DNA from: Micromonospora parathelypteridis | GTDB lineage: Bacteria; Actinomycetota; Actinomycetes; Mycobacteriales; Micromonosporaceae | NCBI RefSeq assembly: GCF_014201145.1 | Contig: NZ_JACHDP010000001.1 | Coordinates: forward strand, 3,286,001 to 3,350,000 | Reading direction: 5' to 3' | Length of the DNA: 64,000 nucleotides | Shown here: positions 7,612 to 16,289 of the stretch, piece after piece | Layout: every line of letters begins with the position of its first letter | Position numbering within the stretch: the stretch's first letter is position 1 | Program-made: the position numbers and the translations under genes | The notes under the pieces: model-generated | What the model was told of the DNA's origin: nothing | The model's input: only the letters and a program-made list of their open reading frames with translations | Databases searched by the model: none

Positions 7612-8493
7612 ATGCGGATTGGCATCGTGATCCTGCCGGACCAGCGTTGGTCGGAGTCGCAGCGTCGCTGGCGGCAGGTCGACGAGTGGGGCTTCGACCA
7701 TGCCTGGACCTACGACCACCTCGGTTGGCGGGACCTGGTCGACGGCCCGTGGTTCGACTCGATGACCACGCTGACCGCCGCCGCCACGGTGACGTCCCGG
7801 ATCCGGTTGGGCACGCTCGTCGCGTCGCCGAACTTCCGACACCCGGCCGCGTTCGCCCGGCAGATCACCACGGTGGACGACGTCTCGGACGGTCGCCTGC
7901 TGCTCGGCCTAGGCGCGGGCGGCATCGGCTTCGACTCGGCCGTGCTGGGCGGTGAGACGCTGCCGCCGCGTCAGCGGGTCGACCGGTTCGCCGAGTTCAC
8001 CGAGTTGCTGGATCTGATTCTGCGGGAGGACGGCACCACCTGGCGCGGTGACTGGTTCACCGCGGTGGACGCCCGCAACAACCCCGGCAGCGTTCAGCAG
8101 CCCCGGGTGCCGTTCGTGGTGGCCGCCAACGGGCCACGGTCGATGCGGCTGGTGGCTCGCTTCGGTCAGGGCTGGGTGACCACCGGCACCGGTGACGACA
8201 ACGACCTGGCGAGCTGGTGGGACAGCGTGTCGGCGCTGTCCGCGCGAATGGACCGGACACTGGACGAGGCCGGGCGCGACCCGGCGAGTCTGGACCGTTA
8301 TCTCTCGCTGGATGCGGCGCCGGTGTTCTCGCTCAGCAGCGCACAGTTCTTCGCCGACCAGGTCGGCCGGGCCGCCGACCTCGGCTTCACCGACGTGGTG
8401 ACGCACTGGCCGCGCGCCAGCAGTTGGTACGCCGGCGACGAAGCCGTCCTGGTGGACGTGGCGACCCGGTTGCTGCCGGAGCTACGCGGCTGA
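7612..8493 (+). CDS. LLM-class flavin/F420-dependent oxidoreductase
   Basis: The 293-residue protein is a luciferase-like monooxygenase-fold enzyme. It has the opening MRIGIVILPDQRW, the DHAWTYDHLGW helix, the IRLGTLVASPNFRHPAAFARQ region with the non-prolyl cis bond typical of F420 binders, GRLLLGLGAGG at about residue 97, and AANGPRSMRLVARFGQGWVTTG at about 165-187. Actinomycete members usually use F420 and act on unknown aldehydes or antibiotics. There is no Shine-Dalgarno; TAGGCT at 7599-7604 lies 7 bases before the ATG, so the gene is probably leaderless. Confidence 0.85.
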   Translation: MRIGIVILPDQRWSESQRRWRQVDEWGFDHAWTYDHLGWRDLVDGPWFDSMTTLTAAATVTSRIRLGTLVASPNFRHPAAFARQITTVDDVSDGRLLLGLGAGGIGFDSAVLGGETLPPRQRVDRFAEFTELLDLILREDGTTWRGDWFTAVDARNNPGSVQQPRVPFVVAANGPRSMRLVARFGQGWVTTGTGDDNDLASWWDSVSALSARMDRTLDEAGRDPASLDRYLSLDAAPVFSLSSAQFFADQVGRAADLGFTDVVTHWPRASSWYAGDEAVLVDVATRLLPELRG

Positions 8494-8515
8494 ACCGGTG
8501 CCGCAGCGAACCGGC

Positions 8516-8947
8516 TCAGGTGCCGAGGTCACCGCTGGCCACGCCGCCCTCGCCACCGGAGACCAGCCGTAGGCGGAGGCAGACGATCGGGGTGTCGCCG
8601 TCGACCGGGGTGCCGAGCCGCGCCCAGTAGGCCGAGTGCCCGGCCCGCCACTCCTCGATCGAGCGGTCACCCTCCCCCTCGGCGCGGGCGAAGTCCCACG
8701 GCACGTCGGCGAAGCGGACGATCTCGACTCCGGTGATCTCCACCACGCCGGCCAGGGCGTTGTCGTCGTCAACGAGGGCCAGCCGTTCGCCGACGTGCTC
8801 CAACTCCTCGCCCTCTTCCGCGTACTCGGCGAGTCGCCCGGCCGTCGCGGTCTTCACGCCGGCGAGCACCAGCGTGTTGAGGGTTTCCCGTAGCTCGCCG
8901 GGGGTGCCGAGGGCGAGGGCGCGTAGTTCACCGATCCGAGGCCACAT
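8516..8947 (-). CDS. ASCH domain protein
   Basis: The 143-residue protein fits the ASCH (PUA-like, RNA-binding) domain. After the helix TPGELRETLNTLVLAGVKTATAG comes EYAEEGEELEHVGERLALVDDD with the conserved Gly-Glu turn, VVEITGVEIVRFADVPWDFA and IEEWRAGHSAYW. The GVKTATA motif is the family's basic groove. Some members hydrolyse modified cytidines or bind RNA; the role here is unknown. The ATG at 8947 gives the usual domain length. It ends close to the converging oxidoreductase gene. Confidence 0.8.
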   Translation of the reverse strand: MWPRIGELRALALGTPGELRETLNTLVLAGVKTATAGRLAEYAEEGEELEHVGERLALVDDDNALAGVVEITGVEIVRFADVPWDFARAEGEGDRSIEEWRAGHSAYWARLGTPVDGDTPIVCLRLRLVSGGEGGVASGDLGT

Positions 8948-9004
8948 CCTGCCGAGGCTAGGCCAGCGCGGCCCACGCCGCCGCCGCAATTCGCCGGGCC
9001 CTGC

Positions 9005-10063
9005 TCAGATCAACTGCCCGGCGTAGCCGGCGGCGGTGAGCAGCCGGTCGTCGCCGGTGGCCGCGTGCGCGTCGAGCACCGCGTCGGCCAGCTTGACCAC
9101 GTGCTCGTCGCCGTGCCGGGCCGCGCGGGCGAAGACCTCCGCCGGGGTCGCGGCGGCCACGATCGGTGGCGCGAGGCCGTCGGCCGGGGCGTACACCGCG
9201 GTCATCGCCGCCGTCGCGGCCCAGGCCGCGGCGAGGCTCGGCGCCCACAGCGCCTGGTCAAGTGCCGGCAGGGTACGCAGCACCGCGGTCGGCGCGGTGA
9301 CCGCGTGCACCAGCATGACCGGCGCGACGTGCCCGAAGCGGAGGTAGTCGAGGCCGGCCCGGTGCACCAGAGTGGCGAGCCCTCGCTCCGCCTCGGCCGG
9401 CGTCCGCGCGGGCCGCATCGCCGCGAGCGCGGGCTCCCATCGGGGTACGCCTGGAAGTCGGTCCAGTCGATCGCGGACGCCCCCGGTCTGATCGTCGATC
9501 CGGGGCAGCCCGGCCAGCGCGGCGTCCACGTCCAGCTCGCCGGTGCTCGGCCCGCCCGACTCGCCTGCCGAGGTGCGGTCGAGCAGCCGGTCGGCGCCGG
9601 GGATCGGCTGCCAGCGGGCCGCCCAGTAGCCGAGGGCCTGGCCCAACTCGGTGCGCCGCTGCCGGTTCGCGTCGTCCGAGTCGAGCGCACGTACGGCGTG
9701 CCCGACTCGGATCACCCCGTGGGTGGCGCCGGCGGCGATGCCCGGCAGCAGTCGGGGCCACCAGGTGCCGAGCACGTCGCGCCACGGTCGTTCGCGCAGT
9801 TGCCGGTCGAAGTACGCCAGCCAGTCACCGGCCCGCTTCGCATCGCCCAGCGCCGCCCGCCAGTCGTCGATCGGGTGCAACCCTCTGGGTAACTCGTCGA
9901 GTCGGCCGAGGTAGCTGTCGAGCCAGCGGTGCACCTGCCGCTGGTGCCCGTGTCGGGCCAGCGCCTCGACGGCCATCGGCCCGTGGTTGGAGAGCCAGCC
10001 CTGGTACTCGGGGCCGGTGCGGTGCAGCCGCTCGTACGCCTCGTCGAGGATTTCGTCACTCAT
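9005..10063 (-). CDS. Questin oxidase-like (DUF4243) family protein
   Basis: The 352-residue, all-helical protein begins with LDEAYERLHRTGPEYQGWLSNHGPMAVEAL, the family hallmark, followed by HRWLDSYLGRLDELPRGLHPIDDWRAALG. It has repeated histidines in otherwise hydrophobic helices (GATHGVIRVGHAVRAL, FGHVAPVMLVHAVTAPTAVL, HGDEHVVKLADAVLDAH), as in the questin oxidase/GedK family that performs Baeyer-Villiger ring opening in fungal pathways. Bacterial members are uncharacterised. It stands alone between an ASCH and a phosphoribosyltransferase gene, all on the minus strand. Confidence 0.8.
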   Translation of the reverse strand: MSDEILDEAYERLHRTGPEYQGWLSNHGPMAVEALARHGHQRQVHRWLDSYLGRLDELPRGLHPIDDWRAALGDAKRAGDWLAYFDRQLRERPWRDVLGTWWPRLLPGIAAGATHGVIRVGHAVRALDSDDANRQRRTELGQALGYWAARWQPIPGADRLLDRTSAGESGGPSTGELDVDAALAGLPRIDDQTGGVRDRLDRLPGVPRWEPALAAMRPARTPAEAERGLATLVHRAGLDYLRFGHVAPVMLVHAVTAPTAVLRTLPALDQALWAPSLAAAWAATAAMTAVYAPADGLAPPIVAAATPAEVFARAARHGDEHVVKLADAVLDAHAATGDDRLLTAAGYAGQLI

Positions 10064-10096
10064 GCGTCGATCGTCGGAGCTGAAGCATGGTTGAAG

Positions 10097-10648
10097 TCAA
10101 GCTGGTAGATCCGCCGCGTTGATCAGGCCGGTGATCCGTAGGTCGGCCGCGACCTCGGGCGGGCAGTCGACGGCCACGACGGCGGTGCCCAGCACCTCGG
10201 CACCGAGTGCGGCGCAGATCTCGTAGAGAGCGTGGAGTTGTGCGCCGGTGCGTACCCAGTCGTCCACGACCAGGACCCGGTCGCCGGGGCCGAGGTGCCG
10301 GTCCCGGACGGCCAGGTCGACCCGCCGGCCCCGGTAGTCCGGTGGGCTCTGCGCCCAGGTGAGCGCGCCGGCTGGCAGCCGCCCGTCGCCGGGTTTGTGG
10401 GCGGCCACGAAGCCGACCCCGAGGGCGGTGGCGGCCAACGGCCCGAGCAGCAGCCCGGTGACCGCCGGGGCGAGCACCACCGTCGGCCGGGCGGCCCGGT
10501 ACGGCGCCACCAGGGCCGGCCCCAGTTCGGCCAGCACGGTCGGGTCACGCCACCAACCGGAGATGTCGCTGACCAGGTGACTGGTGCCCGGGCCGGGGTC
10601 GATCCACTGGAACAGGGCGGCCAGGCGTTCGGTCAGCTCAGCGGGCAT
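10097..10648 (-). CDS. Phosphoribosyltransferase-family protein
   Basis: The 183-residue protein carries a type I PRTase domain. The PRPP-binding signature is [14 protein letters not shown] at about residue 125, the flexible-loop region precedes it ([12 protein letters not shown]), and a hood-like N-terminal part opens with [12 protein letters not shown]. In most PRTases the motif ends in DDxxxTG; here it is DDWVRTG. It resembles adenine/xanthine-type PRTases of actinomycetes but the substrate is not assigned. The ATG at 10648 is preferred over the upstream frame extension, which runs into the divergent promoter region. Confidence 0.75.
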   Translation of the reverse strand: MPAELTERLAALFQWIDPGPGTSHLVSDISGWWRDPTVLAELGPALVAPYRAARPTVVLAPAVTGLLLGPLAATALGVGFVAAHKPGDGRLPAGALTWAQSPPDYRGRRVDLAVRDRHLGPGDRVLVVDDWVRTGAQLHALYEICAALGAEVLGTAVVAVDCPPEVAADLRITGLINAADLPA

Positions 10649-10835
10649 CCGCCCATCCTGCGGCACGTCGGGGCGGCGTGTCGGCACCTGGGCCGGCCGG
10701 CCCACCCCGGATCGGATGATCGGCTACACGTACCAGTGCAAATCCGGGCATACCACAATGATCACGTTGACTTCGGAAGTGCTTCTCTCGTTACGGTCCG
10801 ACCCGGTTTGTTCAGACGACGAAAGGACCGGGCCG

Positions 10836-11468
10836 GTGGCAGCCAAGCACTCCCGTACCCGCATCTTCTCCTCCCCGGCGGGCATCGTGGCCACCGCGGC
10901 GGTCGGCGTCGCCCTCGCCGTCGGGGGTACGGTCGGTGCCGTGCAGCTGACCTCCGGCTCCGGGCAGTCGGGGCAGACGGCTCTCGACCTCACCCCGACC
11001 ACCGCCGCGAGCAGCCTCACCCCCAGCTCCCCGGCCGCCTCCCCGAGTGCCAGCGCCTCGCCGAGCGTGACCGCCAGCCCGTTGGCCACCCGGTCGCAGC
11101 AGGCCGCCTCCCGGGGCAAGGCCCGCACCGCGTCGCCGAAGCCGAGCCCGACCGCGAAGAAGACCACGGCATCGCCAAAGGTGCTGGAGAGCGGCTCGTG
11201 CGGTGCCTCGTTCTACTCCGACGGGCAGCTCACCGCCAACGGTGAGTCGTTCAACCCGAACGCGCTGACCGCCGCGCACAAGACGCTGCCGTTCAACACC
11301 AAGGTCCGGGTGACCAACCCGGCCAACGGCAAGTCGGTCGTGGTGCGGATCAACGACCGTGGCCCGTTCATCGACGGACGTTGCCTGGACCTCTCCCGGG
11401 CCGCGTTCGCCACCATCGCCTCGGTCGACGTGGGCGCGCTCACTGTCCGCTACGAGGTCCTCGGCTGA
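10836..11468 (+). CDS. RlpA-like double-psi beta-barrel secreted protein
   Basis: The 210-residue protein has a basic N-terminus and a hydrophobic span ([20 protein letters not shown], residues 13-32) serving as signal or anchor. A Ser/Thr/Pro/Ala-rich linker runs to about residue 112 and a C-terminal double-psi barrel follows: [40 protein letters not shown] and [19 protein letters not shown]. The conserved Asp of NDRGPF is present. RlpA-type proteins bind or cut peptidoglycan. The GTG at 10836 is chosen for GAAAGGA 9 bases upstream. It is divergent from the phosphoribosyltransferase. Confidence 0.85.
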   Translation: MAAKHSRTRIFSSPAGIVATAAVGVALAVGGTVGAVQLTSGSGQSGQTALDLTPTTAASSLTPSSPAASPSASASPSVTASPLATRSQQAASRGKARTASPKPSPTAKKTTASPKVLESGSCGASFYSDGQLTANGESFNPNALTAAHKTLPFNTKVRVTNPANGKSVVVRINDRGPFIDGRCLDLSRAAFATIASVDVGALTVRYEVLG

Positions 11469-11521
11469 CCGGGGCGGGTTACGCCGGTTCGGCCGCGCAA
11501 CCGGGCCGGCCGGACAGAACC

Positions 11522-12697
11522 TTGTCGGACGACGGGTCAGGTTCATTCACCGGTTCACGCGGATCAGGCAAACTGTCCCTCGTATCCACGCGACTCCTCC
11601 AGTCGGGCCGCCGCCCGCTGAGCCCCGGATCCCGCGCCGGCCTCGGCGCGGCCCTTGTCCTGCTCGCGATCGTGTCGGCGGCGGAGGCGGCGGACGGCCT
11701 TCTGGCGCACTACGTCGCGCTGTTGGCAGCCGTGCCCTTCCTGGCCGCCGCCGTGGCGTCCTGGCCGGTGGTGCTGGGGGTGGGCGTCGCGGCGACCCTG
11801 ACCGGGGCCGGCTTCGCCCTGATCGAGCCGAAGATGTCGCTGGTCACCTCGGTCAACGTGGTCGCGGTCGCGCTCGCCACCGGATTGGCGGTGGCGGTGG
11901 CGTCGGTCCGGCAGCGGCAGGCGGAGCAGATCGTCGAGTTGACCAAGCTCGCCTCGGTGGCCCAGCAGGCGGTGCTGCGTCCGCTGGGGCCGCAGGTCGG
12001 GACCCTCTCGGTCGCGGGTCGCTACATCTCCTCCACCGCCAGGGCCGAGATCGGCGGTGACCTGTACGAGGCGATCGACACGCCCTACGGCGTGCGCATG
12101 ATCATCGGCGATGTGCGCGGCAAGGGCCTGGACGCGGTCCGGCTGGCGAGCATCGTCCTCGGTTCCTACCGGCACGTGGCGTACGAGCGGGCCGACCTGC
12201 GTGCCGTCGTGGCCGACCTGGACCGTGCGGTGGCCCGAAACGTCGGTGACGAGGACTTCGTGACCGCGGCGCTGGTAGAGGAGCGCGGTGGCACGCTCAC
12301 GATCGTCAACTGCGGCCACCCGCCACCGCTGCTGCTGCGCCGGGGCGCGGTGATCTCGCTGGAGCCGCCAGCACCGGCACCTCCGCTCGGATTCATGCCG
12401 GTGGTCCGCCCCCGGGTGGAACGTCTGGAGCCCGGGGACCGGCTGCTGCTGTTCACCGACGGCCTCGGCGAGGCGCGGCGGGACGGCGAGTTCTTCCCCA
12501 CCGCCGACCGCGCCTGGCGACTGCTCGGCCACGGCACGGTCGCCGACGGGCTGGCCTCGCTGGAGACCGCCCTGATCGAGTGGGTCCACGGGCGGCTCGA
12601 CGACGACATCGCCCTGGTCCTCATGGAGTACGTCGGTGCCCGTACCGGAGCGGCGGCGGCCGTCCCGAGTTGGGAAGTCGGCGCCGCCGAGAGTTGA
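11522..12697 (+). CDS. Membrane-anchored PP2C-type (SpoIIE/RsbU) serine phosphatase
   Basis: Four hydrophobic spans at about residues 35-120 (AALVLLAIVSAAEAADGL, HYVALLAAVPFLAAAVASW, VVLGVGVAATLTGAGFAL, VNVVAVALATGLAVAVASV) form a membrane sensor part. The SpoIIE domain follows: EIGGDLYEAID, IIGDVRGKGLDAVRLA, NCGHPPPLLLRRG, LLLFTDGLGEARR and DDDIALVLMEY. The metal-binding Asp residues of GGDLY, GDVRGKG and DDIALV are all present. It likely dephosphorylates an anti-anti-sigma factor, as in other actinomycetes; no partner is encoded nearby. The start is uncertain: 11522 is a TTG in frame without a clear ribosome-binding site, CTG 11573 has GGATCAGG upstream, and an ATG lies at 11381 inside the previous gene. 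Confidence 0.85.
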   Translation: MSDDGSGSFTGSRGSGKLSLVSTRLLQSGRRPLSPGSRAGLGAALVLLAIVSAAEAADGLLAHYVALLAAVPFLAAAVASWPVVLGVGVAATLTGAGFALIEPKMSLVTSVNVVAVALATGLAVAVASVRQRQAEQIVELTKLASVAQQAVLRPLGPQVGTLSVAGRYISSTARAEIGGDLYEAIDTPYGVRMIIGDVRGKGLDAVRLASIVLGSYRHVAYERADLRAVVADLDRAVARNVGDEDFVTAALVEERGGTLTIVNCGHPPPLLLRRGAVISLEPPAPAPPLGFMPVVRPRVERLEPGDRLLLFTDGLGEARRDGEFFPTADRAWRLLGHGTVADGLASLETALIEWVHGRLDDDIALVLMEYVGARTGAAAAVPSWEVGAAES

Positions 12698-12760
12698 TCC
12701 GCGCTTTGTTACGAGCGTGTGTGTAATCGCCGTCACTTGGGTGATCCGCTTGTCGCTGCC

Positions 12761-12799
12761 TACCCGCGAGTAATACAGTCGGAGTTACTGATCGGTAAC
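12761..12799 (+). promoter_or_regulatory. Two palindromic operators at the acyl-CoA dehydrogenase promoter
   Basis: TACCCGCGAGTA (12761-12772) and GTTACTGATCGGTAAC (12784-12799) are near-perfect palindromes on either side of TAATACAGT, a likely -10 region. The second lies 28 bases before the ATG. Palindromes of this size are typical TetR-family repressor sites. The repressor is not encoded in the window. Confidence 0.5.
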
Positions 12800-12826
12800 A
12801 CCTGTCCGGAAGCGGGGCCAGTGAGC

Positions 12827-14683
12827 ATGACCCACTACAAGAGCAACCTCCGGGATCTCGAGTTCAATCTGTTCGAGGTCTTCGGGGCGGACCGGGCGTT
12901 CGGCCAGGAGCCGTACTCGGATCTCGACACCGACACCGCCCGCAGCTTCCTTGCTGAGGTCGACCGTCTTGCCCGCGAGGACCTGGCCGCCAGCTACACG
13001 GACAGTGACCGCAACCCGCCGGTCTTCGACCCGGCCACGCACACCGCGCCGCTGCCGGAGTCGTTCAAGAAGTCCTACCAGGCATTCATGGACTCCGAGT
13101 TCTGGCGACTGGACCTGCCGCCGGCGCTGGGTGGCACCACCGCGCCCCGCGCGCTCTGGTGGGCACTCGCCGAGATGGTGCTCGGCTCGAACGCCCCGAT
13201 CTGGATGTACGCCTCCGGCCCGTCCTTCGCGCACGTCCTGCACGTCGAGGGCACCGAGCGGCAGAAGAACTGGGCCAAGCTCTTCATCGACAAGCAGTGG
13301 GGCTCCACGATGGTGCTGACCGAGCCGGACGCCGGCTCGGACGTGGGCGCCGGCCGGACCCGGGCGATTCAGCAGCCGGACGGTTCCTGGCACATCGAGG
13401 GCGTGAAGCGCTTCATCACCTCGGGCGAGCACGACCTCACCGACAACATCGTGCACTACGTGCTGGCCCGCCCGGTGGGCGTGGAGGGCGTCGGTGGCCC
13501 CGGCACCAAGGGCCTGTCGCTGTTCGTGGTGCCGAAGTTCCACTTCGACGAGACCACCGGCGAGTTGGGCGAGCGCAACGGCGTCTACGCCACCAACGTC
13601 GAGCACAAGATGGGCCTGAAGGTCTCCAACACCTGCGAGCTGACCTTCGGTGAGCACGGCGTGCCGGCCAAGGGTTGGCTGCTCGGCGACAAGCACGACG
13701 GCATCCGGCAGATGTTCATGATCATCGAGTACGCCCGGATGATGGTCGGCACCAAGGCGATCGCCACCCTCTCCACCGGCTACCTCAACGCCCTTGAGTA
13801 CGCGAAGAACCGGGTGCAGGGCGCCGACCTGATCCAGCAGGCGGACAAGACCGCTCCGCGGGTCACCATCACCCACCACCCGGACGTGCGGCGCTCGCTG
13901 CTGCTGCAGAAGTCGTACGCCGAGGGTCTTCGTGCCCTGGTCCTCTACACCGCCACCTGGCAGGACAAGATCGCCATCGCCGAGGCGGCCGGCGACGAGA
14001 AGGCCACCGAGCTGGCCAAGCGGGTCAACGACCTGCTGCTGCCGCTGGTCAAGGGCGTCGGCTCGGAGCGGGCGTACGAGATGCTCGGGCACGAGGCCCT
14101 GCAGACCTTCGGTGGCTCCGGGTTCCTGCAGGACTACCCGCTGGAGCAGTACGTCCGGGACGCCAAGATCGACACCCTGTACGAGGGCACCACCGCCATC
14201 CAGAGCCTGGACCTGATCTTCCGCAAGATCGTCCGGGACAACGGCAGGGCCCTGATGGCCGTTGCCGGTGAGATCCAGGAGTTCATCTCCTCCGAGGCGG
14301 GCAACGGCCAGCTCAAGGAGGAGCGGCAGGCGCTCGGCAAGGCGCTGGCCGAGATCCAGAACATCCTCGGTGTGCTGACCGGCTGGCTGGGCGAGGCCCA
14401 GAGTGGCGACACCCGCGCGCTCTACAAGGTCGGGCTGGGCAGCCGGCGGTTCCTGCTGGCGATCGGCGACCTGGTTGTCGGCTGGCTGCTCCAGCGGCAG
14501 GCAGACGTGGCGCTGAAGGCGCTGGCCGGCGAGGTCTCCGCCAGCGACAAGGCGTTCTACACCGGCAAGGTGGCCGCTGCCCGCTTCTTCGCCCGCGAGG
14601 TGCTGCCCCGCATCGGCGCCGACCGGCGGATCATCGAGGGTGCCGACGTCGACATCATGGATCTCCCGGAGGAAGCCTTTTGA
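12827..14683 (+). CDS. Large acyl-CoA dehydrogenase (FadE-type)
   Basis: The 618-residue flavoprotein follows the long ACAD pattern. A small N-terminal extension (residues 1-60) precedes the N-terminal helical domain with [16 protein letters not shown]. The FAD/substrate strand [18 protein letters not shown] is at about 160-177. A middle beta domain and the C-terminal bundle with [20 protein letters not shown] and [15 protein letters not shown] follow; Glu in YEGT is the expected catalytic base. A final domain of about 100 residues ends in DLPEEAF. It oxidises acyl-CoA in beta-oxidation with electrons passed to ETF. ATG 12827 is chosen; GTG 12821 is possible. Two operator palindromes precede it and a hairpin follows. 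Confidence 0.92.
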   Translation: MTHYKSNLRDLEFNLFEVFGADRAFGQEPYSDLDTDTARSFLAEVDRLAREDLAASYTDSDRNPPVFDPATHTAPLPESFKKSYQAFMDSEFWRLDLPPALGGTTAPRALWWALAEMVLGSNAPIWMYASGPSFAHVLHVEGTERQKNWAKLFIDKQWGSTMVLTEPDAGSDVGAGRTRAIQQPDGSWHIEGVKRFITSGEHDLTDNIVHYVLARPVGVEGVGGPGTKGLSLFVVPKFHFDETTGELGERNGVYATNVEHKMGLKVSNTCELTFGEHGVPAKGWLLGDKHDGIRQMFMIIEYARMMVGTKAIATLSTGYLNALEYAKNRVQGADLIQQADKTAPRVTITHHPDVRRSLLLQKSYAEGLRALVLYTATWQDKIAIAEAAGDEKATELAKRVNDLLLPLVKGVGSERAYEMLGHEALQTFGGSGFLQDYPLEQYVRDAKIDTLYEGTTAIQSLDLIFRKIVRDNGRALMAVAGEIQEFISSEAGNGQLKEERQALGKALAEIQNILGVLTGWLGEAQSGDTRALYKVGLGSRRFLLAIGDLVVGWLLQRQADVALKALAGEVSASDKAFYTGKVAAARFFAREVLPRIGADRRIIEGADVDIMDLPEEAF

Positions 14684-14731
14684 CCGTGCCACGGCACGCC
14701 TGACGGTTCCGGGCCTCACCACCGGAGCAAC

Positions 14732-14767
14732 GACGGCCGGCGAGGGCGACCTGCCCCGCCGGCCGTC
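14732..14767 (+). terminator. Terminator after acyl-CoA dehydrogenase
   Basis: GACGGCCGGCG and CGCCGGCCGTC form a perfect 11-bp stem with a 14-base loop, 48 bases after the stop codon. Confidence 0.75.
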
Positions 14768-14926
14768 ACCGTGTCCGGCTGAGCACGGTCAGCCCGCTGT
14801 CGGGCCGCGCGGGGGTGGGCACGTATTGGGCGAGCCCGGCCGGGTATGCCGGTGGCGTGGCGGGTAACCGTCGCGTGACCTCGAAAGGGAACGCCCAGAG
14901 CCACCGCACGGGGGAGTGCAGCGCAT

Positions 14927-15196
14927 ATGGGTGTAGGAAGCGGCATTTTTCTCATCGCGATCGGCGCGATCCTGACCTTCGCACTGAGAGCCAACGTCTG
15001 GTGGATCGACGTGCGGGCGGTCGGCTGGGTGTTCATCCTGGCCGGGCTGGCCGTACTGCTGACCACGGTCTGGTTCTGGCAGGACCGGCGCAAGCGGGCC
15101 CGGACCCTCATCGTCGAGGAGAACCGGCTCTCTCATCCGACGGCGATGATGCCGCCACCGCCAGACCCGCCACCACCGACCGCACCGCCGTCCTGA
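14927..15196 (+). CDS. DUF6458-type small membrane protein (copy 1)
   Basis: The 89-residue protein has two membrane spans, GSGIFLIAIGAILTFAL and VGWVFILAGLAVLLTTVWFW, joined by NVWWIDVRAV, and a basic stretch QDRRKRARTL. The tail is proline-rich (MMPPPPDPPPPTAPPS). The pattern (small Gly start, short loop with WxDV, then a second span) matches DUF6458 of actinobacteria, function unknown. A paralogue sits at 15906 with a SixA-type phosphatase gene between them on the opposite strand. Confidence 0.75.
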   Translation: MGVGSGIFLIAIGAILTFALRANVWWIDVRAVGWVFILAGLAVLLTTVWFWQDRRKRARTLIVEENRLSHPTAMMPPPPDPPPPTAPPS

Positions 15197-15222
15197 GCCC
15201 CGCACGGGCTCGGTGCCTACCC

Positions 15223-15257
15223 CTGAGCCACCCGTCGACGATCGGCGGGTGGCTCAG
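15223..15257. terminator. Bidirectional hairpin
   Basis: CTGAGCCACCCG and CGGGTGGCTCAG form a perfect 12-bp stem between the first DUF6458 gene and the converging phosphatase gene, overlapping the latter's stop codon at 15254. Confidence 0.7.
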
Positions 15258-15793
15258 ACGCGTGCGGCGTGCCGTGCCGTGATCGGCGCTCCCGACCGAC
15301 CCAGCTCCGCCCAGCCGAGCGGGCCACGGTGCACCGCGAGTTCGGCGGTACGCAAACCCTCCTCGTCCGCCCCCTCCGGGTCGAGGAGGGCGGAGAGCAG
15401 CGAGATGCCCGGATTGTGCGCGATCAGCAGCGCCGTGCGGGCCGCCGGGTCGACCGTGCGGACCAGTGCCAGCAACTCCTCGGGGTGGGCGTCGTACGCG
15501 CCGGGCTCGTAACGCACCATCGGGCGAGGACCGGCCGGGCCACCCTCCGGCGGTGAACCGGTCATCCCCATCGCCACCTGATGCCAGGTCTGCCGGGTAC
15601 GTCTGGCCGTCGAACAGATCACCACGTCGGGTAGCAACCCGTGTTGCGCCAGCCAGGCACCAGCCGCTGCCGCGTCGGCGTTCCCGCGTGCGCTGAGCGG
15701 CCGCTCGGCATCGTCCGCCGCGTCGCTGCCCTGCTCCGCCTTCGCGTGCCGCAGCAACACCAGTGTCCGTGTCTCGAGGTCGGCGTCCGTCAT
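15254..15793 (-). CDS. SixA-type histidine phosphatase
   Basis: The 179-residue protein opens TRTLVLLRHAKAEQGSD, the RHG-family catalytic motif with the phosphorylated His (residue 16). It continues AERPLSARGNADAAAAGAWL, VVICSTARRTRQTWHQVA (second arginine region), then TALLIAHNPGISLL with the second catalytic His. The compact size matches SixA phosphohistidine phosphatases rather than phosphoglycerate mutase. In E. coli SixA acts on phosphotransfer domains; the actinobacterial substrate is unknown. It is sandwiched between DUF6458 genes in the opposite direction. Confidence 0.85.
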   Translation of the reverse strand: MTDADLETRTLVLLRHAKAEQGSDAADDAERPLSARGNADAAAAGAWLAQHGLLPDVVICSTARRTRQTWHQVAMGMTGSPPEGGPAGPRPMVRYEPGAYDAHPEELLALVRTVDPAARTALLIAHNPGISLLSALLDPEGADEEGLRTAELAVHRGPLGWAELGRSGAPITARHAARV

Positions 15794-15905
15794 GTCCTCA
15801 GCTTGCCCGATTGGCGATCTCCGTGCCGGGGTAAGTCGATGGATGCCGCACCCCTACCGACGGCCGCGGCGCGTCGTACGCCAGGTTAGAGCCGAGGAGC
15901 GAGAC

Positions 15906-16193
15906 ATGGGCATTGGTGGCAGCATCTTCTTGATCGCGTTGGGCGCGATCCTCGCATTCGCCGTAGAGGCCGACCTGGGCTGGCTGGACCTGTCCGTGGT
16001 CGGCTGGGTGCTGATGCTGGCCGGCGTCGCCGGTCTGGTCGCCACCCTCTACTTCTGGAACAGCCGCCGCCGCACGGTGGTCGCCGCGCCGGTCCGGGAG
16101 GAGCGCGTGGTGGCTGACCGCGTGGTGCCGGTCCAGGACGACCAGGTCATGCGGGAGTACCGCGAGGTGCGTCGGCCGGGCCCGCCGGTCTGA
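15906..16193 (+). CDS. DUF6458-type small membrane protein (copy 2)
   Basis: The 95-residue protein is a clear paralogue of the gene at 14927: GIGGSIFLIALGAILAFAV and VGWVLMLAGVAGLVATLYFW match its two spans. The tail differs: charged and without the proline run (REERVVADRVVPVQDDQVMR). GAGGAGCGA gives a ribosome-binding site 7 bases before the ATG at 15906. Two copies around one phosphatase gene suggest local duplication with insertion, or a conserved block. Confidence 0.75.
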   Translation: MGIGGSIFLIALGAILAFAVEADLGWLDLSVVGWVLMLAGVAGLVATLYFWNSRRRTVVAAPVREERVVADRVVPVQDDQVMREYREVRRPGPPV

Positions 16194-16209
16194 TCCTCGC
16201 GCACAGACT

Positions 16210-16239
16210 CCGGGGTCCCGCAGCGTCGCGGGGCCCCGG
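16210..16239. terminator. Bidirectional hairpin
   Basis: CCGGGGTCCCGC pairs with GCGGGGCCCCGG (one G-T pair) between the second DUF6458 gene and the converging hemolysin-III gene. Confidence 0.65.
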
Positions 16240-16289
16240 CTCGCATTCACCCCGCGAAACGCGACGCACCGGTGCCACCGACGCTGGGC

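Noticed and set aside
10649..10835. Cyclic di-AMP (ydaO-type) riboswitch ahead of the RlpA-like gene
   Set aside because: Such riboswitches often precede wall hydrolase genes in actinobacteria, but I see neither the conserved core nor the expected length here.
12785..14722. Long minus-strand ORF (645 codons) opposite the acyl-CoA dehydrogenase
   Set aside because: It is a GC-driven shadow of the real gene: repeats of Val/Gly/Leu/Arg with no domain, and the sense frame is a clear enzyme.
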